A DNA stretch of 64,000 nt, taken from contig NZ_JAMBNY010000006.1 in NCBI RefSeq assembly GCF_023715345.1, positions 62,001 to 126,000 on the forward strand. The letters run 5' to 3'. The notes below the pieces were generated by a model. It saw only the letters and a program-made list of their open reading frames with translations, had not been told where the DNA came from and ran no database searches. The position numbers were made by a program, and so were the translations under genes. Positions 18,446 to 26,606 of the stretch are shown here, one piece after another; positions within the stretch are counted from its first letter, which is position 1, and every line of letters begins with the position of its first letter. This DNA comes from Paenibacillus camelliae. GTDB taxonomy: Bacteria > Bacillota > Bacilli > Paenibacillales > Paenibacillaceae.

Positions 18446-18463
18446 TTGTGATAATAATCACAT
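18446..18463. promoter_or_regulatory. Candidate Fnr/Crp-type or Rex-type box upstream of the EET lipoprotein
   Basis: TTGTGA-TAATAA-TCACAT matches the TGTGA-N6-TCACA site of Gram-positive Crp/Fnr regulators and 11 of the 12 half-site bases of the Rex site. A -10-like TAAAAT lies at 18484-18489 with no -35 hexamer. If transcription starts seven bases later (about 18496), the box centre is at -41.5, the usual class II activator position. Confidence 0.65.
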
Positions 18464-18504
18464 ACTTTAATGCTGCTGATGCTTAAAATACAAGTAAGCT
18501 AATT

Positions 18505-18522
18505 AAGTGAAAAGATTCACAT
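18505..18522. promoter_or_regulatory. Second GTGA-N6-TCACA box upstream of the EET lipoprotein
   Basis: GTGA-AAAGAT-TCACA has the same half-sites and spacing as the box 59 bp upstream, but falls downstream of the predicted transcription start. That position would suit repression (for example Rex) rather than activation. Confidence 0.5.
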
Positions 18523-18556
18523 TAAAAATTTCGCAAAAAACTAGGAGGAATTAGAG

Positions 18557-19474
18557 ATGAAGAAAGTAGGAATGATGCTGTTGATGTTAATGCTTGTAGC
18601 TGCTATAGCTGCTGGCTGTGGAGGAGAGAAATCGACTAATGATAAACAACCTGCAAATACGGCAACCAATGCACCGGCAGAAACTAAGGCACCAGAGCCT
18701 ACAGCATCAGCTGAAGCAACTGAAGGATATGCAGACGGCTCCTATTATGCAGAAGCTGTTCCTAAAGAGGATTCTGATTGGCAGGAAGTCATTGCTTTAC
18801 AAGTTGAGGGTGGCAAGATTGTAGACGTAAACTGGAATGCCATTAATAAAAACGGTGGGCTTGATAAAAAGGCTTTGTCCGAGGCCGGCCAATATGGCAT
18901 GAAGGAAAAGGGGAAAGCTGCAGCAGAATGGCATGAGCAAGCAGCGGCGCTTGAACAGTTTTTAATCGAGAAGCAAGAACCAGCAGCGATTGTTGTAGAT
19001 GATAATGGGAAAACAGATGCCGTTTCTGGTGTATCGATTACAGCTAGCGGCTTTGCACAATTGGCGGATTCAGCACTAAAAGCAGGTCCGGTAGAACGTG
19101 GAGCTTACAAAGATGGCAGCTACTATGCAGAAGCGGACAGTTTTGACGAGAAGTCTGGTTGGAAGGAAACGGTTAACATTACGGTTATGAATGGCAAGAT
19201 CGTCGCTGCGAGCTGGAATGGTGTGCATAAGGATGGAGGTACAGACAAAGTAACACGCTCCATATCAGGCGAATATGGGATGAAGGAAAAAGGCAATGCA
19301 GCTGCTGAATGGCACGAGCAAGCGTTCAATGCCGAGCAATATCTAATTGAAAAGCAAGATCCTGCAGCCATCACATATGGAGATGACGGCAGCACAGATG
19401 CAATCTCTGGCGTATCTATTCATGTGAATGGGTTTGTTGAGTTGGCAGCGAAAGCACTAGCAAACGCTAAGTAA
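18557..19474 (+). CDS. pplA: Lipoprotein with two FMN-binding modules (PplA-like EET lipoprotein)
   Basis: 305-aa surface lipoprotein: signal peptide with lipobox AAGC (Cys about 21), a low-complexity Thr/Ala/Pro linker, then two near-identical FMN_bind-type modules (about 55-178 and 180-305). Each opens with DGSYYAEA and ends with a flavinylation-like motif: DAVSGVSIT and DAISGVSIH. In Listeria, PplA is flavinylated by FmnB on such S/T residues and passes electrons out of the cell. The usual SGAT/S is SGVS here, so the Ser would be the acceptor. Start after AGGAGG. Assignment rests on the FMN_bind pattern and on the neighbouring EET genes. Confidence 0.85.
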   Translation: MKKVGMMLLMLMLVAAIAAGCGGEKSTNDKQPANTATNAPAETKAPEPTASAEATEGYADGSYYAEAVPKEDSDWQEVIALQVEGGKIVDVNWNAINKNGGLDKKALSEAGQYGMKEKGKAAAEWHEQAAALEQFLIEKQEPAAIVVDDNGKTDAVSGVSITASGFAQLADSALKAGPVERGAYKDGSYYAEADSFDEKSGWKETVNITVMNGKIVAASWNGVHKDGGTDKVTRSISGEYGMKEKGNAAAEWHEQAFNAEQYLIEKQDPAAITYGDDGSTDAISGVSIHVNGFVELAAKALANAK

Positions 19475-19479
19475 CTTTA

Positions 19480-19653
19480 GAGGAAGTTCAAAAAGTACAG
19501 CCTTGATCACGAAGCGGCACTGAGGGCATATTCGACATCGAAACTTGAATTCAGCCGAGCTTTCCGATGCTCACGTACCAACTACGTACGCTGCGCTTCT
19601 CAATCTCTAGCTTCTTTCAATTTTCTCGGTGCTGAAGGCCGAACTTTTTGAAC
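19480..19653. repeat. MITE-like repeat, copy 1
   Basis: About 170-bp element bounded by inverted ends GTTCAAAAAGT (19486-19496) and ACTTTTTGAAC (19643-19653); the imperfect complementarity extends to about 19 bp. It is repeated almost verbatim at 19664-19873. No coding frame is apparent. Confidence 0.75.
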
Positions 19654-19663
19654 ACTCATTGAA

Positions 19664-19873
19664 AGAGGAAGTTCAAAAAGTCCAGCCTTAATCACGAAGC
19701 AGTACTGAATGTTTATTCGGCATCGAAACATGAATTCAGCCGAGCTTTCCGATGCTCACGTACCAACTACGTACGCTGCGCTCCTCTGGCCCTAGCTTCT
19801 TTCAATTACAGCGTTTTGGAAAAACGCACATCGGAAGCGTAAGCCCCGGTGCTGAAGGCTGAACTTTTTGAAC
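19664..19873. repeat. MITE-like repeat, copy 2 with an extra hairpin
   Basis: Second copy of the 19480-19653 element, ends at 19671-19681 and 19863-19873. It shares the AATTCAGCCGAGCTTTCCG and TACCAACTACGTACGCTGCG blocks but carries about 35 extra bases near 19818, including the small hairpin GCGTTTTGGAAAAACGC. Together the copies fill the gap between the lipoprotein and NADH dehydrogenase genes. Confidence 0.75.
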
Positions 19874-19929
19874 ACTATTGTTACATGAAATTCACGGACG
19901 TCTAGATCATGCAAAAAGGAGAGACCGTT

Positions 19930-21783
19930 ATGAAGCAAATTATTGTTTTAGGCGGCGGTTATGGTGGAGTGTTAACAGCCAAGAAGCTTGCCAACAAGCT
20001 TCGTAAAAACAAAGATGTTCACATCACGTTAATTGATCGCAAGCCGTATCATACGTTATTGACCGAGCTTCATGAAGTAGCAGCAAATCGGGTAGAGGAG
20101 GACTCTATTCGCGTTGATTTGAAAAAGATATTTTCAGGCTTTCGCAATGTCGACGTTGTGCTTGATCATATTGATCAAATTGACTTTGAAGCTCAGAGGC
20201 TGACAGGTCAATGCGACAGCTATAGCTACGATTATTTAGTGATCGGTACAGGCAGTAAGCCTACATTCTTCGGTATTCAAGGAGCACAGGAGCATGCTTT
20301 CTCGCTTTGGTCCTATGAGGATGCAATAAAACTCAAGGAGCACACGCTCAAAATGTTTCGTGAGGCTGTGAAGCAGACCGACTCGCAAGTTCGCAAGCAA
20401 ATGCTCACATTTGTCGTCGTTGGTGGTGGATTTACTGGTGTCGAGATGATTGGCGAGTTGGCAGAGTTTACGCAGGAGCTCTGCAAGGAGTTTTATGTAA
20501 ACCCTAACGAGGTTTCATTGTACGTAGCAGATATGGTAGATACGATTCTGCCGATCCTCCCTAAAAAGCTAATCGTAAAATCAGAGAAGCATCTGGGCAA
20601 GCTTGGCGTTAACATCATAACTGGTGCGAAAATAACGAAAGTATCCGAGCAAGGTGTAATGGTAGGAGAGAAGTTTATTCCCTCAAAGACAGTGATATGG
20701 ACAGCAGGTGTTCAAGGCTCAGATCTAGTCGGCGAGCTTGATGTCGAGAAGCAAGGACGCGAACGGATTCTTACGAACGATAAGCTTCAAGTGCCAGAGC
20801 ACTCAAATGTGTATGTAGTCGGCGATAACATTTTCTTTATTCCGGAGGGCAGTGAGCGCCCTGTGCCGCAAATGGTCGAGAATGCAGAGCTTGCAGCTCC
20901 TATTATTGCACATAACATCGCAACAGAGTTTAATAGCCAGCAGAAAAAAGCTTACAAGCCAACCTTCCACGGTACGATGGTATGTATAGGCAGTAAGTAT
21001 GGTGTAGCGAGTGTTGGCGTACCGAAGAAGATGTTTTCATTAAGCGGCTTTGCAGCTATGGGTGTGAAGCATCTCATTAATATGGTCTATCTATTCCAGG
21101 TATGTGGTTTTAATAAGGTTTATCACTATATTTTGCATGAATTTATGAACGTAAAAAATAATCGAAGCTTTGTCGGCGGTCATTTGGCTAAACGCTCCCC
21201 CAATTTCTGGCTTGTGCCGCTAAGAATTTTTGCAGGGTGGATGTGGTTCAAGCAGGGGTTTGATAAGGTTGGCAAGATTTTAGATGATCCAGGAGCTATG
21301 TTTCTTATTCCAGCAAAAGCAGTGGACGGCACCTCAGGTGCCTCGGTGGCAGAAGCTGCCGATGCAGTCTCAGCAGCATCAAGTTATACCTCAGAGGCAC
21401 TTACTGCTTTACCTGTTCCAGACTTTATAAAAAATATTGTGGACTGGTCGATGGGACTTATGTTTTACACGGCGGATGGCGGGTATACGTCACTAGCTTA
21501 TATCTTCCAAACTGGTATGGTTGCTGCAGAGATGCTCGTAGGCTTGCTGCTCATTGTAGGCTTGTTCACCGCACCGGCTGCTGTTGTTACCTTCTGTATG
21601 GGTGCCATGGTCTGGGTGTCGGGAATGGCTCCAAGCGAAATGCTTTGGTATATGGCTGCAAGTATTGCATTGATTGGCGGCTCAGGCAGCACATTAGGAC
21701 TTGATTATTATGTTTATCCACGTCTCAAAAAAGTATGGAAGAGGCTTCCGATTGTTAAACGTTGGTATCTGTACACGGACTAA
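19930..21783 (+). CDS. ndh2: Type II NADH dehydrogenase with C-terminal membrane domain (Ndh2 of the EET pathway)
   Basis: 617-aa single-chain flavoprotein that would oxidise NADH and reduce (demethyl)menaquinone. The FAD motif VLGGGYGG is at the N-terminus, the NADH motif VVVGGGFTGVE at about 165, and a VYVVGDN segment at about 295. The last 200 residues form about four membrane helices of DoxX-like type, an extension absent from ordinary respiratory Ndh and seen in the Listeria EET Ndh2. An ATG at 19909 is in frame, but AAAGGAG at 19914-19920 sets the start at 19930. Confidence 0.92.
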   Translation: MKQIIVLGGGYGGVLTAKKLANKLRKNKDVHITLIDRKPYHTLLTELHEVAANRVEEDSIRVDLKKIFSGFRNVDVVLDHIDQIDFEAQRLTGQCDSYSYDYLVIGTGSKPTFFGIQGAQEHAFSLWSYEDAIKLKEHTLKMFREAVKQTDSQVRKQMLTFVVVGGGFTGVEMIGELAEFTQELCKEFYVNPNEVSLYVADMVDTILPILPKKLIVKSEKHLGKLGVNIITGAKITKVSEQGVMVGEKFIPSKTVIWTAGVQGSDLVGELDVEKQGRERILTNDKLQVPEHSNVYVVGDNIFFIPEGSERPVPQMVENAELAAPIIAHNIATEFNSQQKKAYKPTFHGTMVCIGSKYGVASVGVPKKMFSLSGFAAMGVKHLINMVYLFQVCGFNKVYHYILHEFMNVKNNRSFVGGHLAKRSPNFWLVPLRIFAGWMWFKQGFDKVGKILDDPGAMFLIPAKAVDGTSGASVAEAADAVSAASSYTSEALTALPVPDFIKNIVDWSMGLMFYTADGGYTSLAYIFQTGMVAAEMLVGLLLIVGLFTAPAAVVTFCMGAMVWVSGMAPSEMLWYMAASIALIGGSGSTLGLDYYVYPRLKKVWKRLPIVKRWYLYTD

Positions 21784-21786
21784 TCT

Positions 21787-21837
21787 GAGGAAGTTCACGG
21801 ATATTGAAAGAGGAAGTTCACGGATATTGAAAGAGGA
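21787..21837 (+). repeat. Tandem 23-bp repeat related to the MITE flank
   Basis: The unit GAGGAAGTTCACGGATATT plus GAAA occurs at 21787-21809 and 21810-21832, then starts a third time. TTGAAAGAGGAAGTTCA also occurs between the two MITE copies, so this may be element debris. Confidence 0.6.
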
Positions 21838-21841
21838 ATAA

Positions 21842-21887
21842 CAGAGCAGAAGCGCAATGTGAACAAGTAGCCATTGCGCTTCCTCTG
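21842..21887 (+). other. Long stem-loop between ndh2 and the next gene
   Basis: CAGAG-CA-GAAGCGCAATG (21842-21859) pairs with CATTGCGCTTC-CTCTG (21872-21887). No T run follows, so it may be an mRNA processing or stability element rather than a terminator. Confidence 0.55.
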
Positions 21888-21914
21888 TACCTGAATGGTT
21901 GTGAGGTGCTTATT

Positions 21915-22349
21915 ATGGATAAGAAATTACTGCTTGATACACTGGACCTAGTGAACGAGCTTATTCATAAACAGACGAATATAGAGCTGGATGCAGATGA
22001 TCGTTCCCTGCAGGAGCTTGCCGAGATGATAGGCTCTTATTGTATGACACGTTCGCGCAAGATGACGGTATTATCGTGTTGTATGCTTATATCTGTCGGC
22101 ATACGTAAGCATAATCATTTGCTGCCTGATGACAAAGAAAGCTTAGCAAGATCAATTTTAGATGGTGATTATTTAATCGGATTAATTTATCGGGTAGCCA
22201 TAAGCCGTAAGGAGCAGAAGATATTAAAAAAAATCAATCCGATCTACAAAAGAATGCAGCTCCAATCGTTAGAAGGCCGGAAAAGCGAAGGATTTATGAC
22301 GGAGCTGAAGCGGGAAATTAAAGATTACCTGGATCAGCAAAGCGCATAG
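21915..22349 (+). CDS. Unrecognised 144-aa helical protein inside the EET locus
   Basis: I do not recognise the family. The product is a soluble, mostly helical protein with no signal or membrane segment. It starts MDKKLLLDTLDLVNELIHKQ, has a hydrophobic middle (MTVLSCCMLISVGI) and a basic, helix-prone C-terminus. A GTG at 21906 is possible; the ATG at 21915 is better spaced from TGAGGTG. It lies 13 bp before the polyprenyl synthase gene, so the two are co-transcribed. By position it could be a small subunit or partner of that synthase (heptaprenyl synthases are often heterodimers); this is inference. Confidence 0.75.
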   Translation: MDKKLLLDTLDLVNELIHKQTNIELDADDRSLQELAEMIGSYCMTRSRKMTVLSCCMLISVGIRKHNHLLPDDKESLARSILDGDYLIGLIYRVAISRKEQKILKKINPIYKRMQLQSLEGRKSEGFMTELKREIKDYLDQQSA

Positions 22350-22362
22350 GGAGTGAAAGGTT

Positions 22363-23349
22363 ATGAAGAAGCCATTGCATGAGCAGCTTCAAATATCGCT
22401 TCATGAAATCAACGAGATGCTTCTGCACATTATCCAGTCTGATCATGAGCTGCAGCGGTCAACTGTGCTTTACGCTAGTGTTGAACGGCTGATTATGGCA
22501 GGAGGTAAGCGGCTGCGTCCTATCATGGCGCTTGTTGGTGGTAGATTTGGCACATCAGAGCGGTCTCATCTAGCTTGGAAAGCAGCCGGGTTGCTTGAAT
22601 ATATGCACATGGCATCGCTCATTCATGATGACATTATTGATGATTCGCCTTTGCGCCGCGGTGAACAGTCCCTGCATGCTGCAACGGATATTGGTACAGC
22701 AGTCCATGCCGGTAATTATATGATTGCTAGAGCCTTGGAATGGTCAAGCGAGGACGAATTAATCGATGAGAACTTTTATATGGGTGCCGAGCTTGCTGCG
22801 CTTATAACAGAGCTTTGTGTAGGCGAATACGATCAATTGCAGCATCGTTTCGACTTTAGCATGACACTCGATCAATATTTAGAAAAAACAAAGCGGAAGA
22901 CAGCACTGTTAATGGGAGCATGTATGTCAGCAGGTGCTAGAGCAGCTGGGGCAGATGAAGCTGTAGCGAACCAGCTATATGAATTTGGTGAAGCGCTAGG
23001 TATTGCGTTTCAAATCCACGATGATTTGCTAGATTTTACAAGCACAAGTGAACAGCTTGGTAAGCCTACCGGATCGGACTTACGAAACGGAAATATTACG
23101 CTTCCTATTATATATGCGTTAGAGGATGAAGACTTGAGAAGACAGCTGCTCCTGCTTCATTGTGATACTAGTAAAGCACAGTTCGATGAGGCAATAGTAG
23201 CGGTGAAGCAAAGTGATGCATTAGATCGCAGCAGACAGCTCGCTGAGCAATACACGCTAAAGGCGAAGAGTATTTTGGAGAATTTTGAAGGTCATTCTAG
23301 TATAAAAGATTTACAGGTACTCGTATCCTATTTCATAAAAGCTGTATGA
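22363..23349 (+). CDS. dmkA: Polyprenyl diphosphate synthase (DmkA-like)
   Basis: 328-aa trans-isoprenyl diphosphate synthase that builds the quinone side chain from IPP and an allylic starter. Both aspartate-rich motifs are intact: LIHDDIIDD (D89, D90, D93) and FQIHDDLLD (D220, D221, D224), together with the GGKRLRP substrate motif at 47-53. In the Listeria EET pathway DmkA supplies the side chain for a dedicated demethylmenaquinone. The paired prenyltransferase is encoded on the opposite strand at 24011. It ends with a strong terminator at 23441. Confidence 0.93.
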   Translation: MKKPLHEQLQISLHEINEMLLHIIQSDHELQRSTVLYASVERLIMAGGKRLRPIMALVGGRFGTSERSHLAWKAAGLLEYMHMASLIHDDIIDDSPLRRGEQSLHAATDIGTAVHAGNYMIARALEWSSEDELIDENFYMGAELAALITELCVGEYDQLQHRFDFSMTLDQYLEKTKRKTALLMGACMSAGARAAGADEAVANQLYEFGEALGIAFQIHDDLLDFTSTSEQLGKPTGSDLRNGNITLPIIYALEDEDLRRQLLLLHCDTSKAQFDEAIVAVKQSDALDRSRQLAEQYTLKAKSILENFEGHSSIKDLQVLVSYFIKAV

Positions 23350-23440
23350 TGTACACCTGCATTACAAATAAGAGTCAAACGAATAATAACCTTCTGAGAC
23401 GGAAATAATCGTTATCTACTTATTGGAAGAGAATATCCCA

Positions 23441-23490
23441 AGTGCTCGAACGTATACGTTATCCCAGTATACGTTCGAGCACTTTTAATT
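23441..23490 (+). terminator. Terminator of the ndh2-dmkA operon
   Basis: A perfect 16-bp stem (23441-23456 with 23468-23483) followed by TTTTAATTT. Confidence 0.88.
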
Positions 23491-23550
23491 TACAGTAGGA
23501 TTCTATTGTGCGCATTCTCCCGACGTCTAAACATTTACGATTTAAGCTCT

Positions 23551-23740
23551 TCGTTTTATATGAAAAAACATATAAAAAGGAAACACGAGTATAATCGTTG
23601 AGTTATTTTGTATGATATTTTATACAAAATTGGTAACGCAAGTTCGCTATCTGGTTAATATGTATGATAATTCATACAAAACCCTCTCGTGTTATCGATT
23701 TGCACCTTTCTTTATATGAAAAAACATATAAAAAAATGAA
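23551..23740. repeat. Array of four AT-rich hairpins in two alternating types
   Basis: Within 190 bp of non-coding DNA there are two hairpins of type TTTATATG-AAAAAA-CATATAAA (23554-23577 and 23711-23732). Between them sit two of type TGTATGA...CATACA (23605-23630 and 23661-23678). A degenerate GTGCGCTCGCGC...GTATACGCGTGAG hairpin follows at about 23752-23788. Apart from this and the two terminators, the 660-bp gap 23350-24010 shows nothing I can name. Confidence 0.6.
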
Positions 23741-23927
23741 TAGCAAGTGCGCTCGCGCTTAAATCGTATCACAGTATACGCGTGAGTACCTTTTTATGAG
23801 GTTTACCGTTTAATTTGTTAGTATGAGTGATTCGGTTAAATCTATAAGAGCTGGCACTGGCAAATATACTCACTATCAATAGTGATTAAATTATATAGTA
23901 CGATCGAGATCTAATATCAAGTAGAGA

Positions 23928-23971
23928 AAAGCTGCACAGAAGTAAGTTTTCACCCACTTCTGTGCAGCTTT
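23928..23971. terminator. Bidirectional terminator between convergent EET operons
   Basis: A perfect 16-bp stem (23928-23943 with 23956-23971) with T-rich tails on both strands. On the minus strand it would end the eetA-to-dmkB operon. Confidence 0.88.
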
Positions 23972-24010
23972 CTTAATTAATATGCAATGAGAGTATTAGA
24001 AACATATAGG

Positions 24011-24931
24011 CTATGCCAGCAGAGCAGCAGCGATCATGGCGGCTCCTGTCAGCTGGTAAATCATAACCGTGCGTGCATTTGCAGTTAAAAACTGTGGTAG
24101 ATTGTCCAGGTTCAGTGCTGCGATACGCACAGCTTGCACAGCAATAGGTATCGTCAATAGTCCGAGCAGCCAATAGTAATTACCGCTTGCTAGGGCAACA
24201 GCAGCAATACTAACATAAGCACCGGCGTAAAGCCACGCATAAACCTTAATCCCTCTAGCCTTACCGATTCGCACGAGCCAGTTCCGTTTACCACCCTTCA
24301 TATCCGCTTCATAATCGGGATACTGATTAATCCAGAGCACCGCCGTAATGAGAAAGGCTAGCGGTAAACCTATAAATGCGGCATTGGCATCAAGCTCTCC
24401 AGTAAGCATTGCATACATACCGAGTACAATGAGCGGTCCGAAGGAAAGGCCAACGGCAGCTTCACCTAGCCCATTATAGTTGAATTTAAATGGAGGAAGA
24501 CTGTAGAATACGGCGAGGAAGCCACCAATCATACCGATCCAGAATACATTCGGCTCACGTACAAGAGCGATATATAAGCCAATAAAAAATGCTAGTGCTA
24601 GCGTAATGACTGCAATGATCGCTGTTTCGAGCATTGAGAGCTTGCCGTCAATGATCGTCTTCTTCCCGCCACTGAAGGGATTGCGTTTATCTGTAGCGAT
24701 ATAGCGATCAACGCCAGTCCAGTAGTCGATAAACTCATTTACCGCGTTTTTTCCTATTTCAATTAAATAAATACCAACGAGTGCAAGCAGTACCCAGCCC
24801 CAATCTAGTGACTTTTCCTTGTTGTATGCCAGAGCAGTCGCTATGAGCATAGGTACAGTTGAAGCAATCCATATCTTTGGATCGGCTAGCTGCCAAAATC
24901 CACTCCATAATCTAGCATTCATACGGTTCAT
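24011..24931 (-). CDS. dmkB: UbiA-family prenyltransferase (DmkB/MenA-like)
   Basis: 306-aa membrane enzyme with about eight helices that attaches the polyprenyl chain to DHNA to make demethylmenaquinone. The two aspartate motifs are visible: NEFIDYWTGVD and DYEADMKGGKRN. An ATG at 24940 is in frame, but the AAAGG box suits the ATG at 24931. It is the last gene of an operon with eetA, eetB and the ECF genes and lies 13 bp after ecfT. In Listeria DmkB is a second, EET-dedicated MenA paralogue; whether this genome has another MenA cannot be seen here. Confidence 0.92.
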   Translation of the reverse strand: MNRMNARLWSGFWQLADPKIWIASTVPMLIATALAYNKEKSLDWGWVLLALVGIYLIEIGKNAVNEFIDYWTGVDRYIATDKRNPFSGGKKTIIDGKLSMLETAIIAVITLALAFFIGLYIALVREPNVFWIGMIGGFLAVFYSLPPFKFNYNGLGEAAVGLSFGPLIVLGMYAMLTGELDANAAFIGLPLAFLITAVLWINQYPDYEADMKGGKRNWLVRIGKARGIKVYAWLYAGAYVSIAAVALASGNYYWLLGLLTIPIAVQAVRIAALNLDNLPQFLTANARTVMIYQLTGAAMIAAALLA

Positions 24932-24944
24932 CGTTACCATCCTT

Positions 24945-25739
24945 TCAATTGAATAATGTGATCAAACAGATCGGCAGGGTGAATGATAGGACAAAAAGTG
25001 TATCGCTTCGCTTCCAGAGCATTTGCCTGTATTGCGAACGAGAAGCCCCAAGTCGATAGCTGCGTGCCTCCATTGCATCAGCTAGGCTTTCTGCACGGCG
25101 AAACGCACTTGAAGTGACAGGGACGAGTAAGGCGATCGTTCGTTTAGCTTTTTCTTTTAAAGGCTGATCTGCAAGTGAAAAACCACGCGAAACTTGAGCC
25201 TTCCATATTCGCTCTGCCTCCTCAAATATGGTTGGAATAAATCTAAGCGATAACGAAAGCATGAGCGTTAATCGTTCAACAGGCACGCCGAGCCTTTTCA
25301 GTGGTCGCAGGAAGCTGCCTAACGCGTTGGCGATTCGATCAGGCTGAGTCGTAAAGCTGAGCACCGACGCGAAGGCGATGAACAGCGTCATCCGTCCCGC
25401 CGCTACTAGCCCTTTCTCCAAGCCGCCGGAATAGATGGAAAACACCCCTACCTTAAGCATGCGAGCTCCTTCGGTATGGAAGAAGATATGGAATAAGGTG
25501 ATAAAGGCAATAAGAAATATTAGCGGCTTTATTGCTCTGATATAGTACGAGAGCGGTATTTTGGTCAGCACAATGATGATGAGTGTAAATACTAGCCCGA
25601 TGAACAGCGTAACGTAGGAGTTAATGAGAAACACAGCCGCAATAAAACATAGCATGCCAGCTAGCTTGGAGCGGGGGTCAAGTCGATGCAGCAGTGACTG
25701 TCCTTCAATATAGCGGCCAAGCATTAATTTGTGCTTCAT
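24945..25739 (-). CDS. ecfT: ECF transporter membrane coupling subunit EcfT
   Basis: 264-aa T component with about five to six helices and the family coupling motif ERIWKAQVSRGFSL, followed by a second AxxxRxY-type segment (ADAMEARSYRLG). It links the two ATPases to a vitamin-binding S subunit. In the Listeria EET system EcfA-A-T with RibU/FmnA handles flavin for surface flavinylation. No separate S-subunit gene is in this window, unless EetB acts as one. 15 bp separate it from the ATPase gene upstream. Confidence 0.92.
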   Translation of the reverse strand: MKHKLMLGRYIEGQSLLHRLDPRSKLAGMLCFIAAVFLINSYVTLFIGLVFTLIIIVLTKIPLSYYIRAIKPLIFLIAFITLFHIFFHTEGARMLKVGVFSIYSGGLEKGLVAAGRMTLFIAFASVLSFTTQPDRIANALGSFLRPLKRLGVPVERLTLMLSLSLRFIPTIFEEAERIWKAQVSRGFSLADQPLKEKAKRTIALLVPVTSSAFRRAESLADAMEARSYRLGASRSQYRQMLWKRSDTLFVLSFTLPICLITLFN

Positions 25740-25754
25740 GGCGGGACTCCTTTC

Positions 25755-26606
25755 TTATGAAATAGCTGCCTTAATCACTGCAGCCAGCTCGGCAGCACTT
25801 GGATAGTGATCAAGCTTGCTTAACCTTAACGGCTTCTGCAGCGCGGCATATAACTCATAAGCGGCTGGAATTTGCAGCCCTGCTTTGTCGATAAGATCTG
25901 TACGATTCACAAGCTCATGCGGTTTTCCTACAAAAGCGATAGTACCCTCATCCATAACAATGATCTGATCGGTAAAGGGGGCAACCTCCTCTAAAGCGTG
26001 AGTGACGACAATAACCGTTCGGCCCTGCTCTTGACATTGACGGTGCAGCAGCGTCATAAGCTCTAATCTACTTGAAGCATCCAGTGATGCGGTAGGCTCA
26101 TCGAGTACAATGATTTCCGGCCCGGCCGCTAATACTGCTGCAATAGCGGCTTTACGAATTTGTCCAGAGCTCAATTGATAAGGACATTTGGCGAGAATAA
26201 GGTCATCTAGCCCCATGAATTCAGCTGCCGTCTTGGCGGCAAGCTCTGCTTCTGTCTTGCTCATATCAAAGTTGAGTGGCCCATACAACAAATCCTCCCA
26301 TATCGTTTCCTTGAAAAGCTGCTGCTCTGGGTATTGAAACACAAGACCGATCCGCTGGTTAAGCCCCTTCGGCAGCTTAGCAGGGGATGGTGAGATGACC
26401 ATATCAAGTACATGAATCGTTCCATGATCTGCTCGAAGCAGACCATTCAGATGCTGCAGCAAGGTGGATTTTCCTGATCCTGGAGCTCCGACGATCGTAA
26501 TGAACTGATTAGTTTTTAACGATAAATCAATATGATCGAGCGCCAAATGCTGCTTTAGCGCGCGCTCTTTATAGCGATAGGAGACCTGCTCGAAAGTAAT
26601 GCCCAT
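25755..26606 (-). CDS. ecfA: ECF transporter ATPase (second)
   Basis: 283-aa ATPase with Walker A GAPGSGKSTL, the ECF-type Q-loop VFQYPEQQLF, the signature variant LSSGQIRKA, Walker B IIVLDEPTASLD and H-loop VTHA. LSSGQ replaces the usual LSGGQ, a common form in EcfA2. It starts at 26606, inside the 3' end of the upstream ATPase gene (52-bp overlap), with GGAGG correctly placed, indicating translational coupling. Confidence 0.93.
   Translation of the reverse strand: MGITFEQVSYRYKERALKQHLALDHIDLSLKTNQFITIVGAPGSGKSTLLQHLNGLLRADHGTIHVLDMVISPSPAKLPKGLNQRIGLVFQYPEQQLFKETIWEDLLYGPLNFDMSKTEAELAAKTAAEFMGLDDLILAKCPYQLSSGQIRKAAIAAVLAAGPEIIVLDEPTASLDASSRLELMTLLHRQCQEQGRTVIVVTHALEEVAPFTDQIIVMDEGTIAFVGKPHELVNRTDLIDKAGLQIPAAYELYAALQKPLRLSKLDHYPSAAELAAVIKAAIS

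Noticed and set aside
24011-24173. Minus-strand 66-codon frame within the UbiA gene
   Set aside because: Shadow in another frame of dmkB; the UbiA aspartate motifs support dmkB instead.
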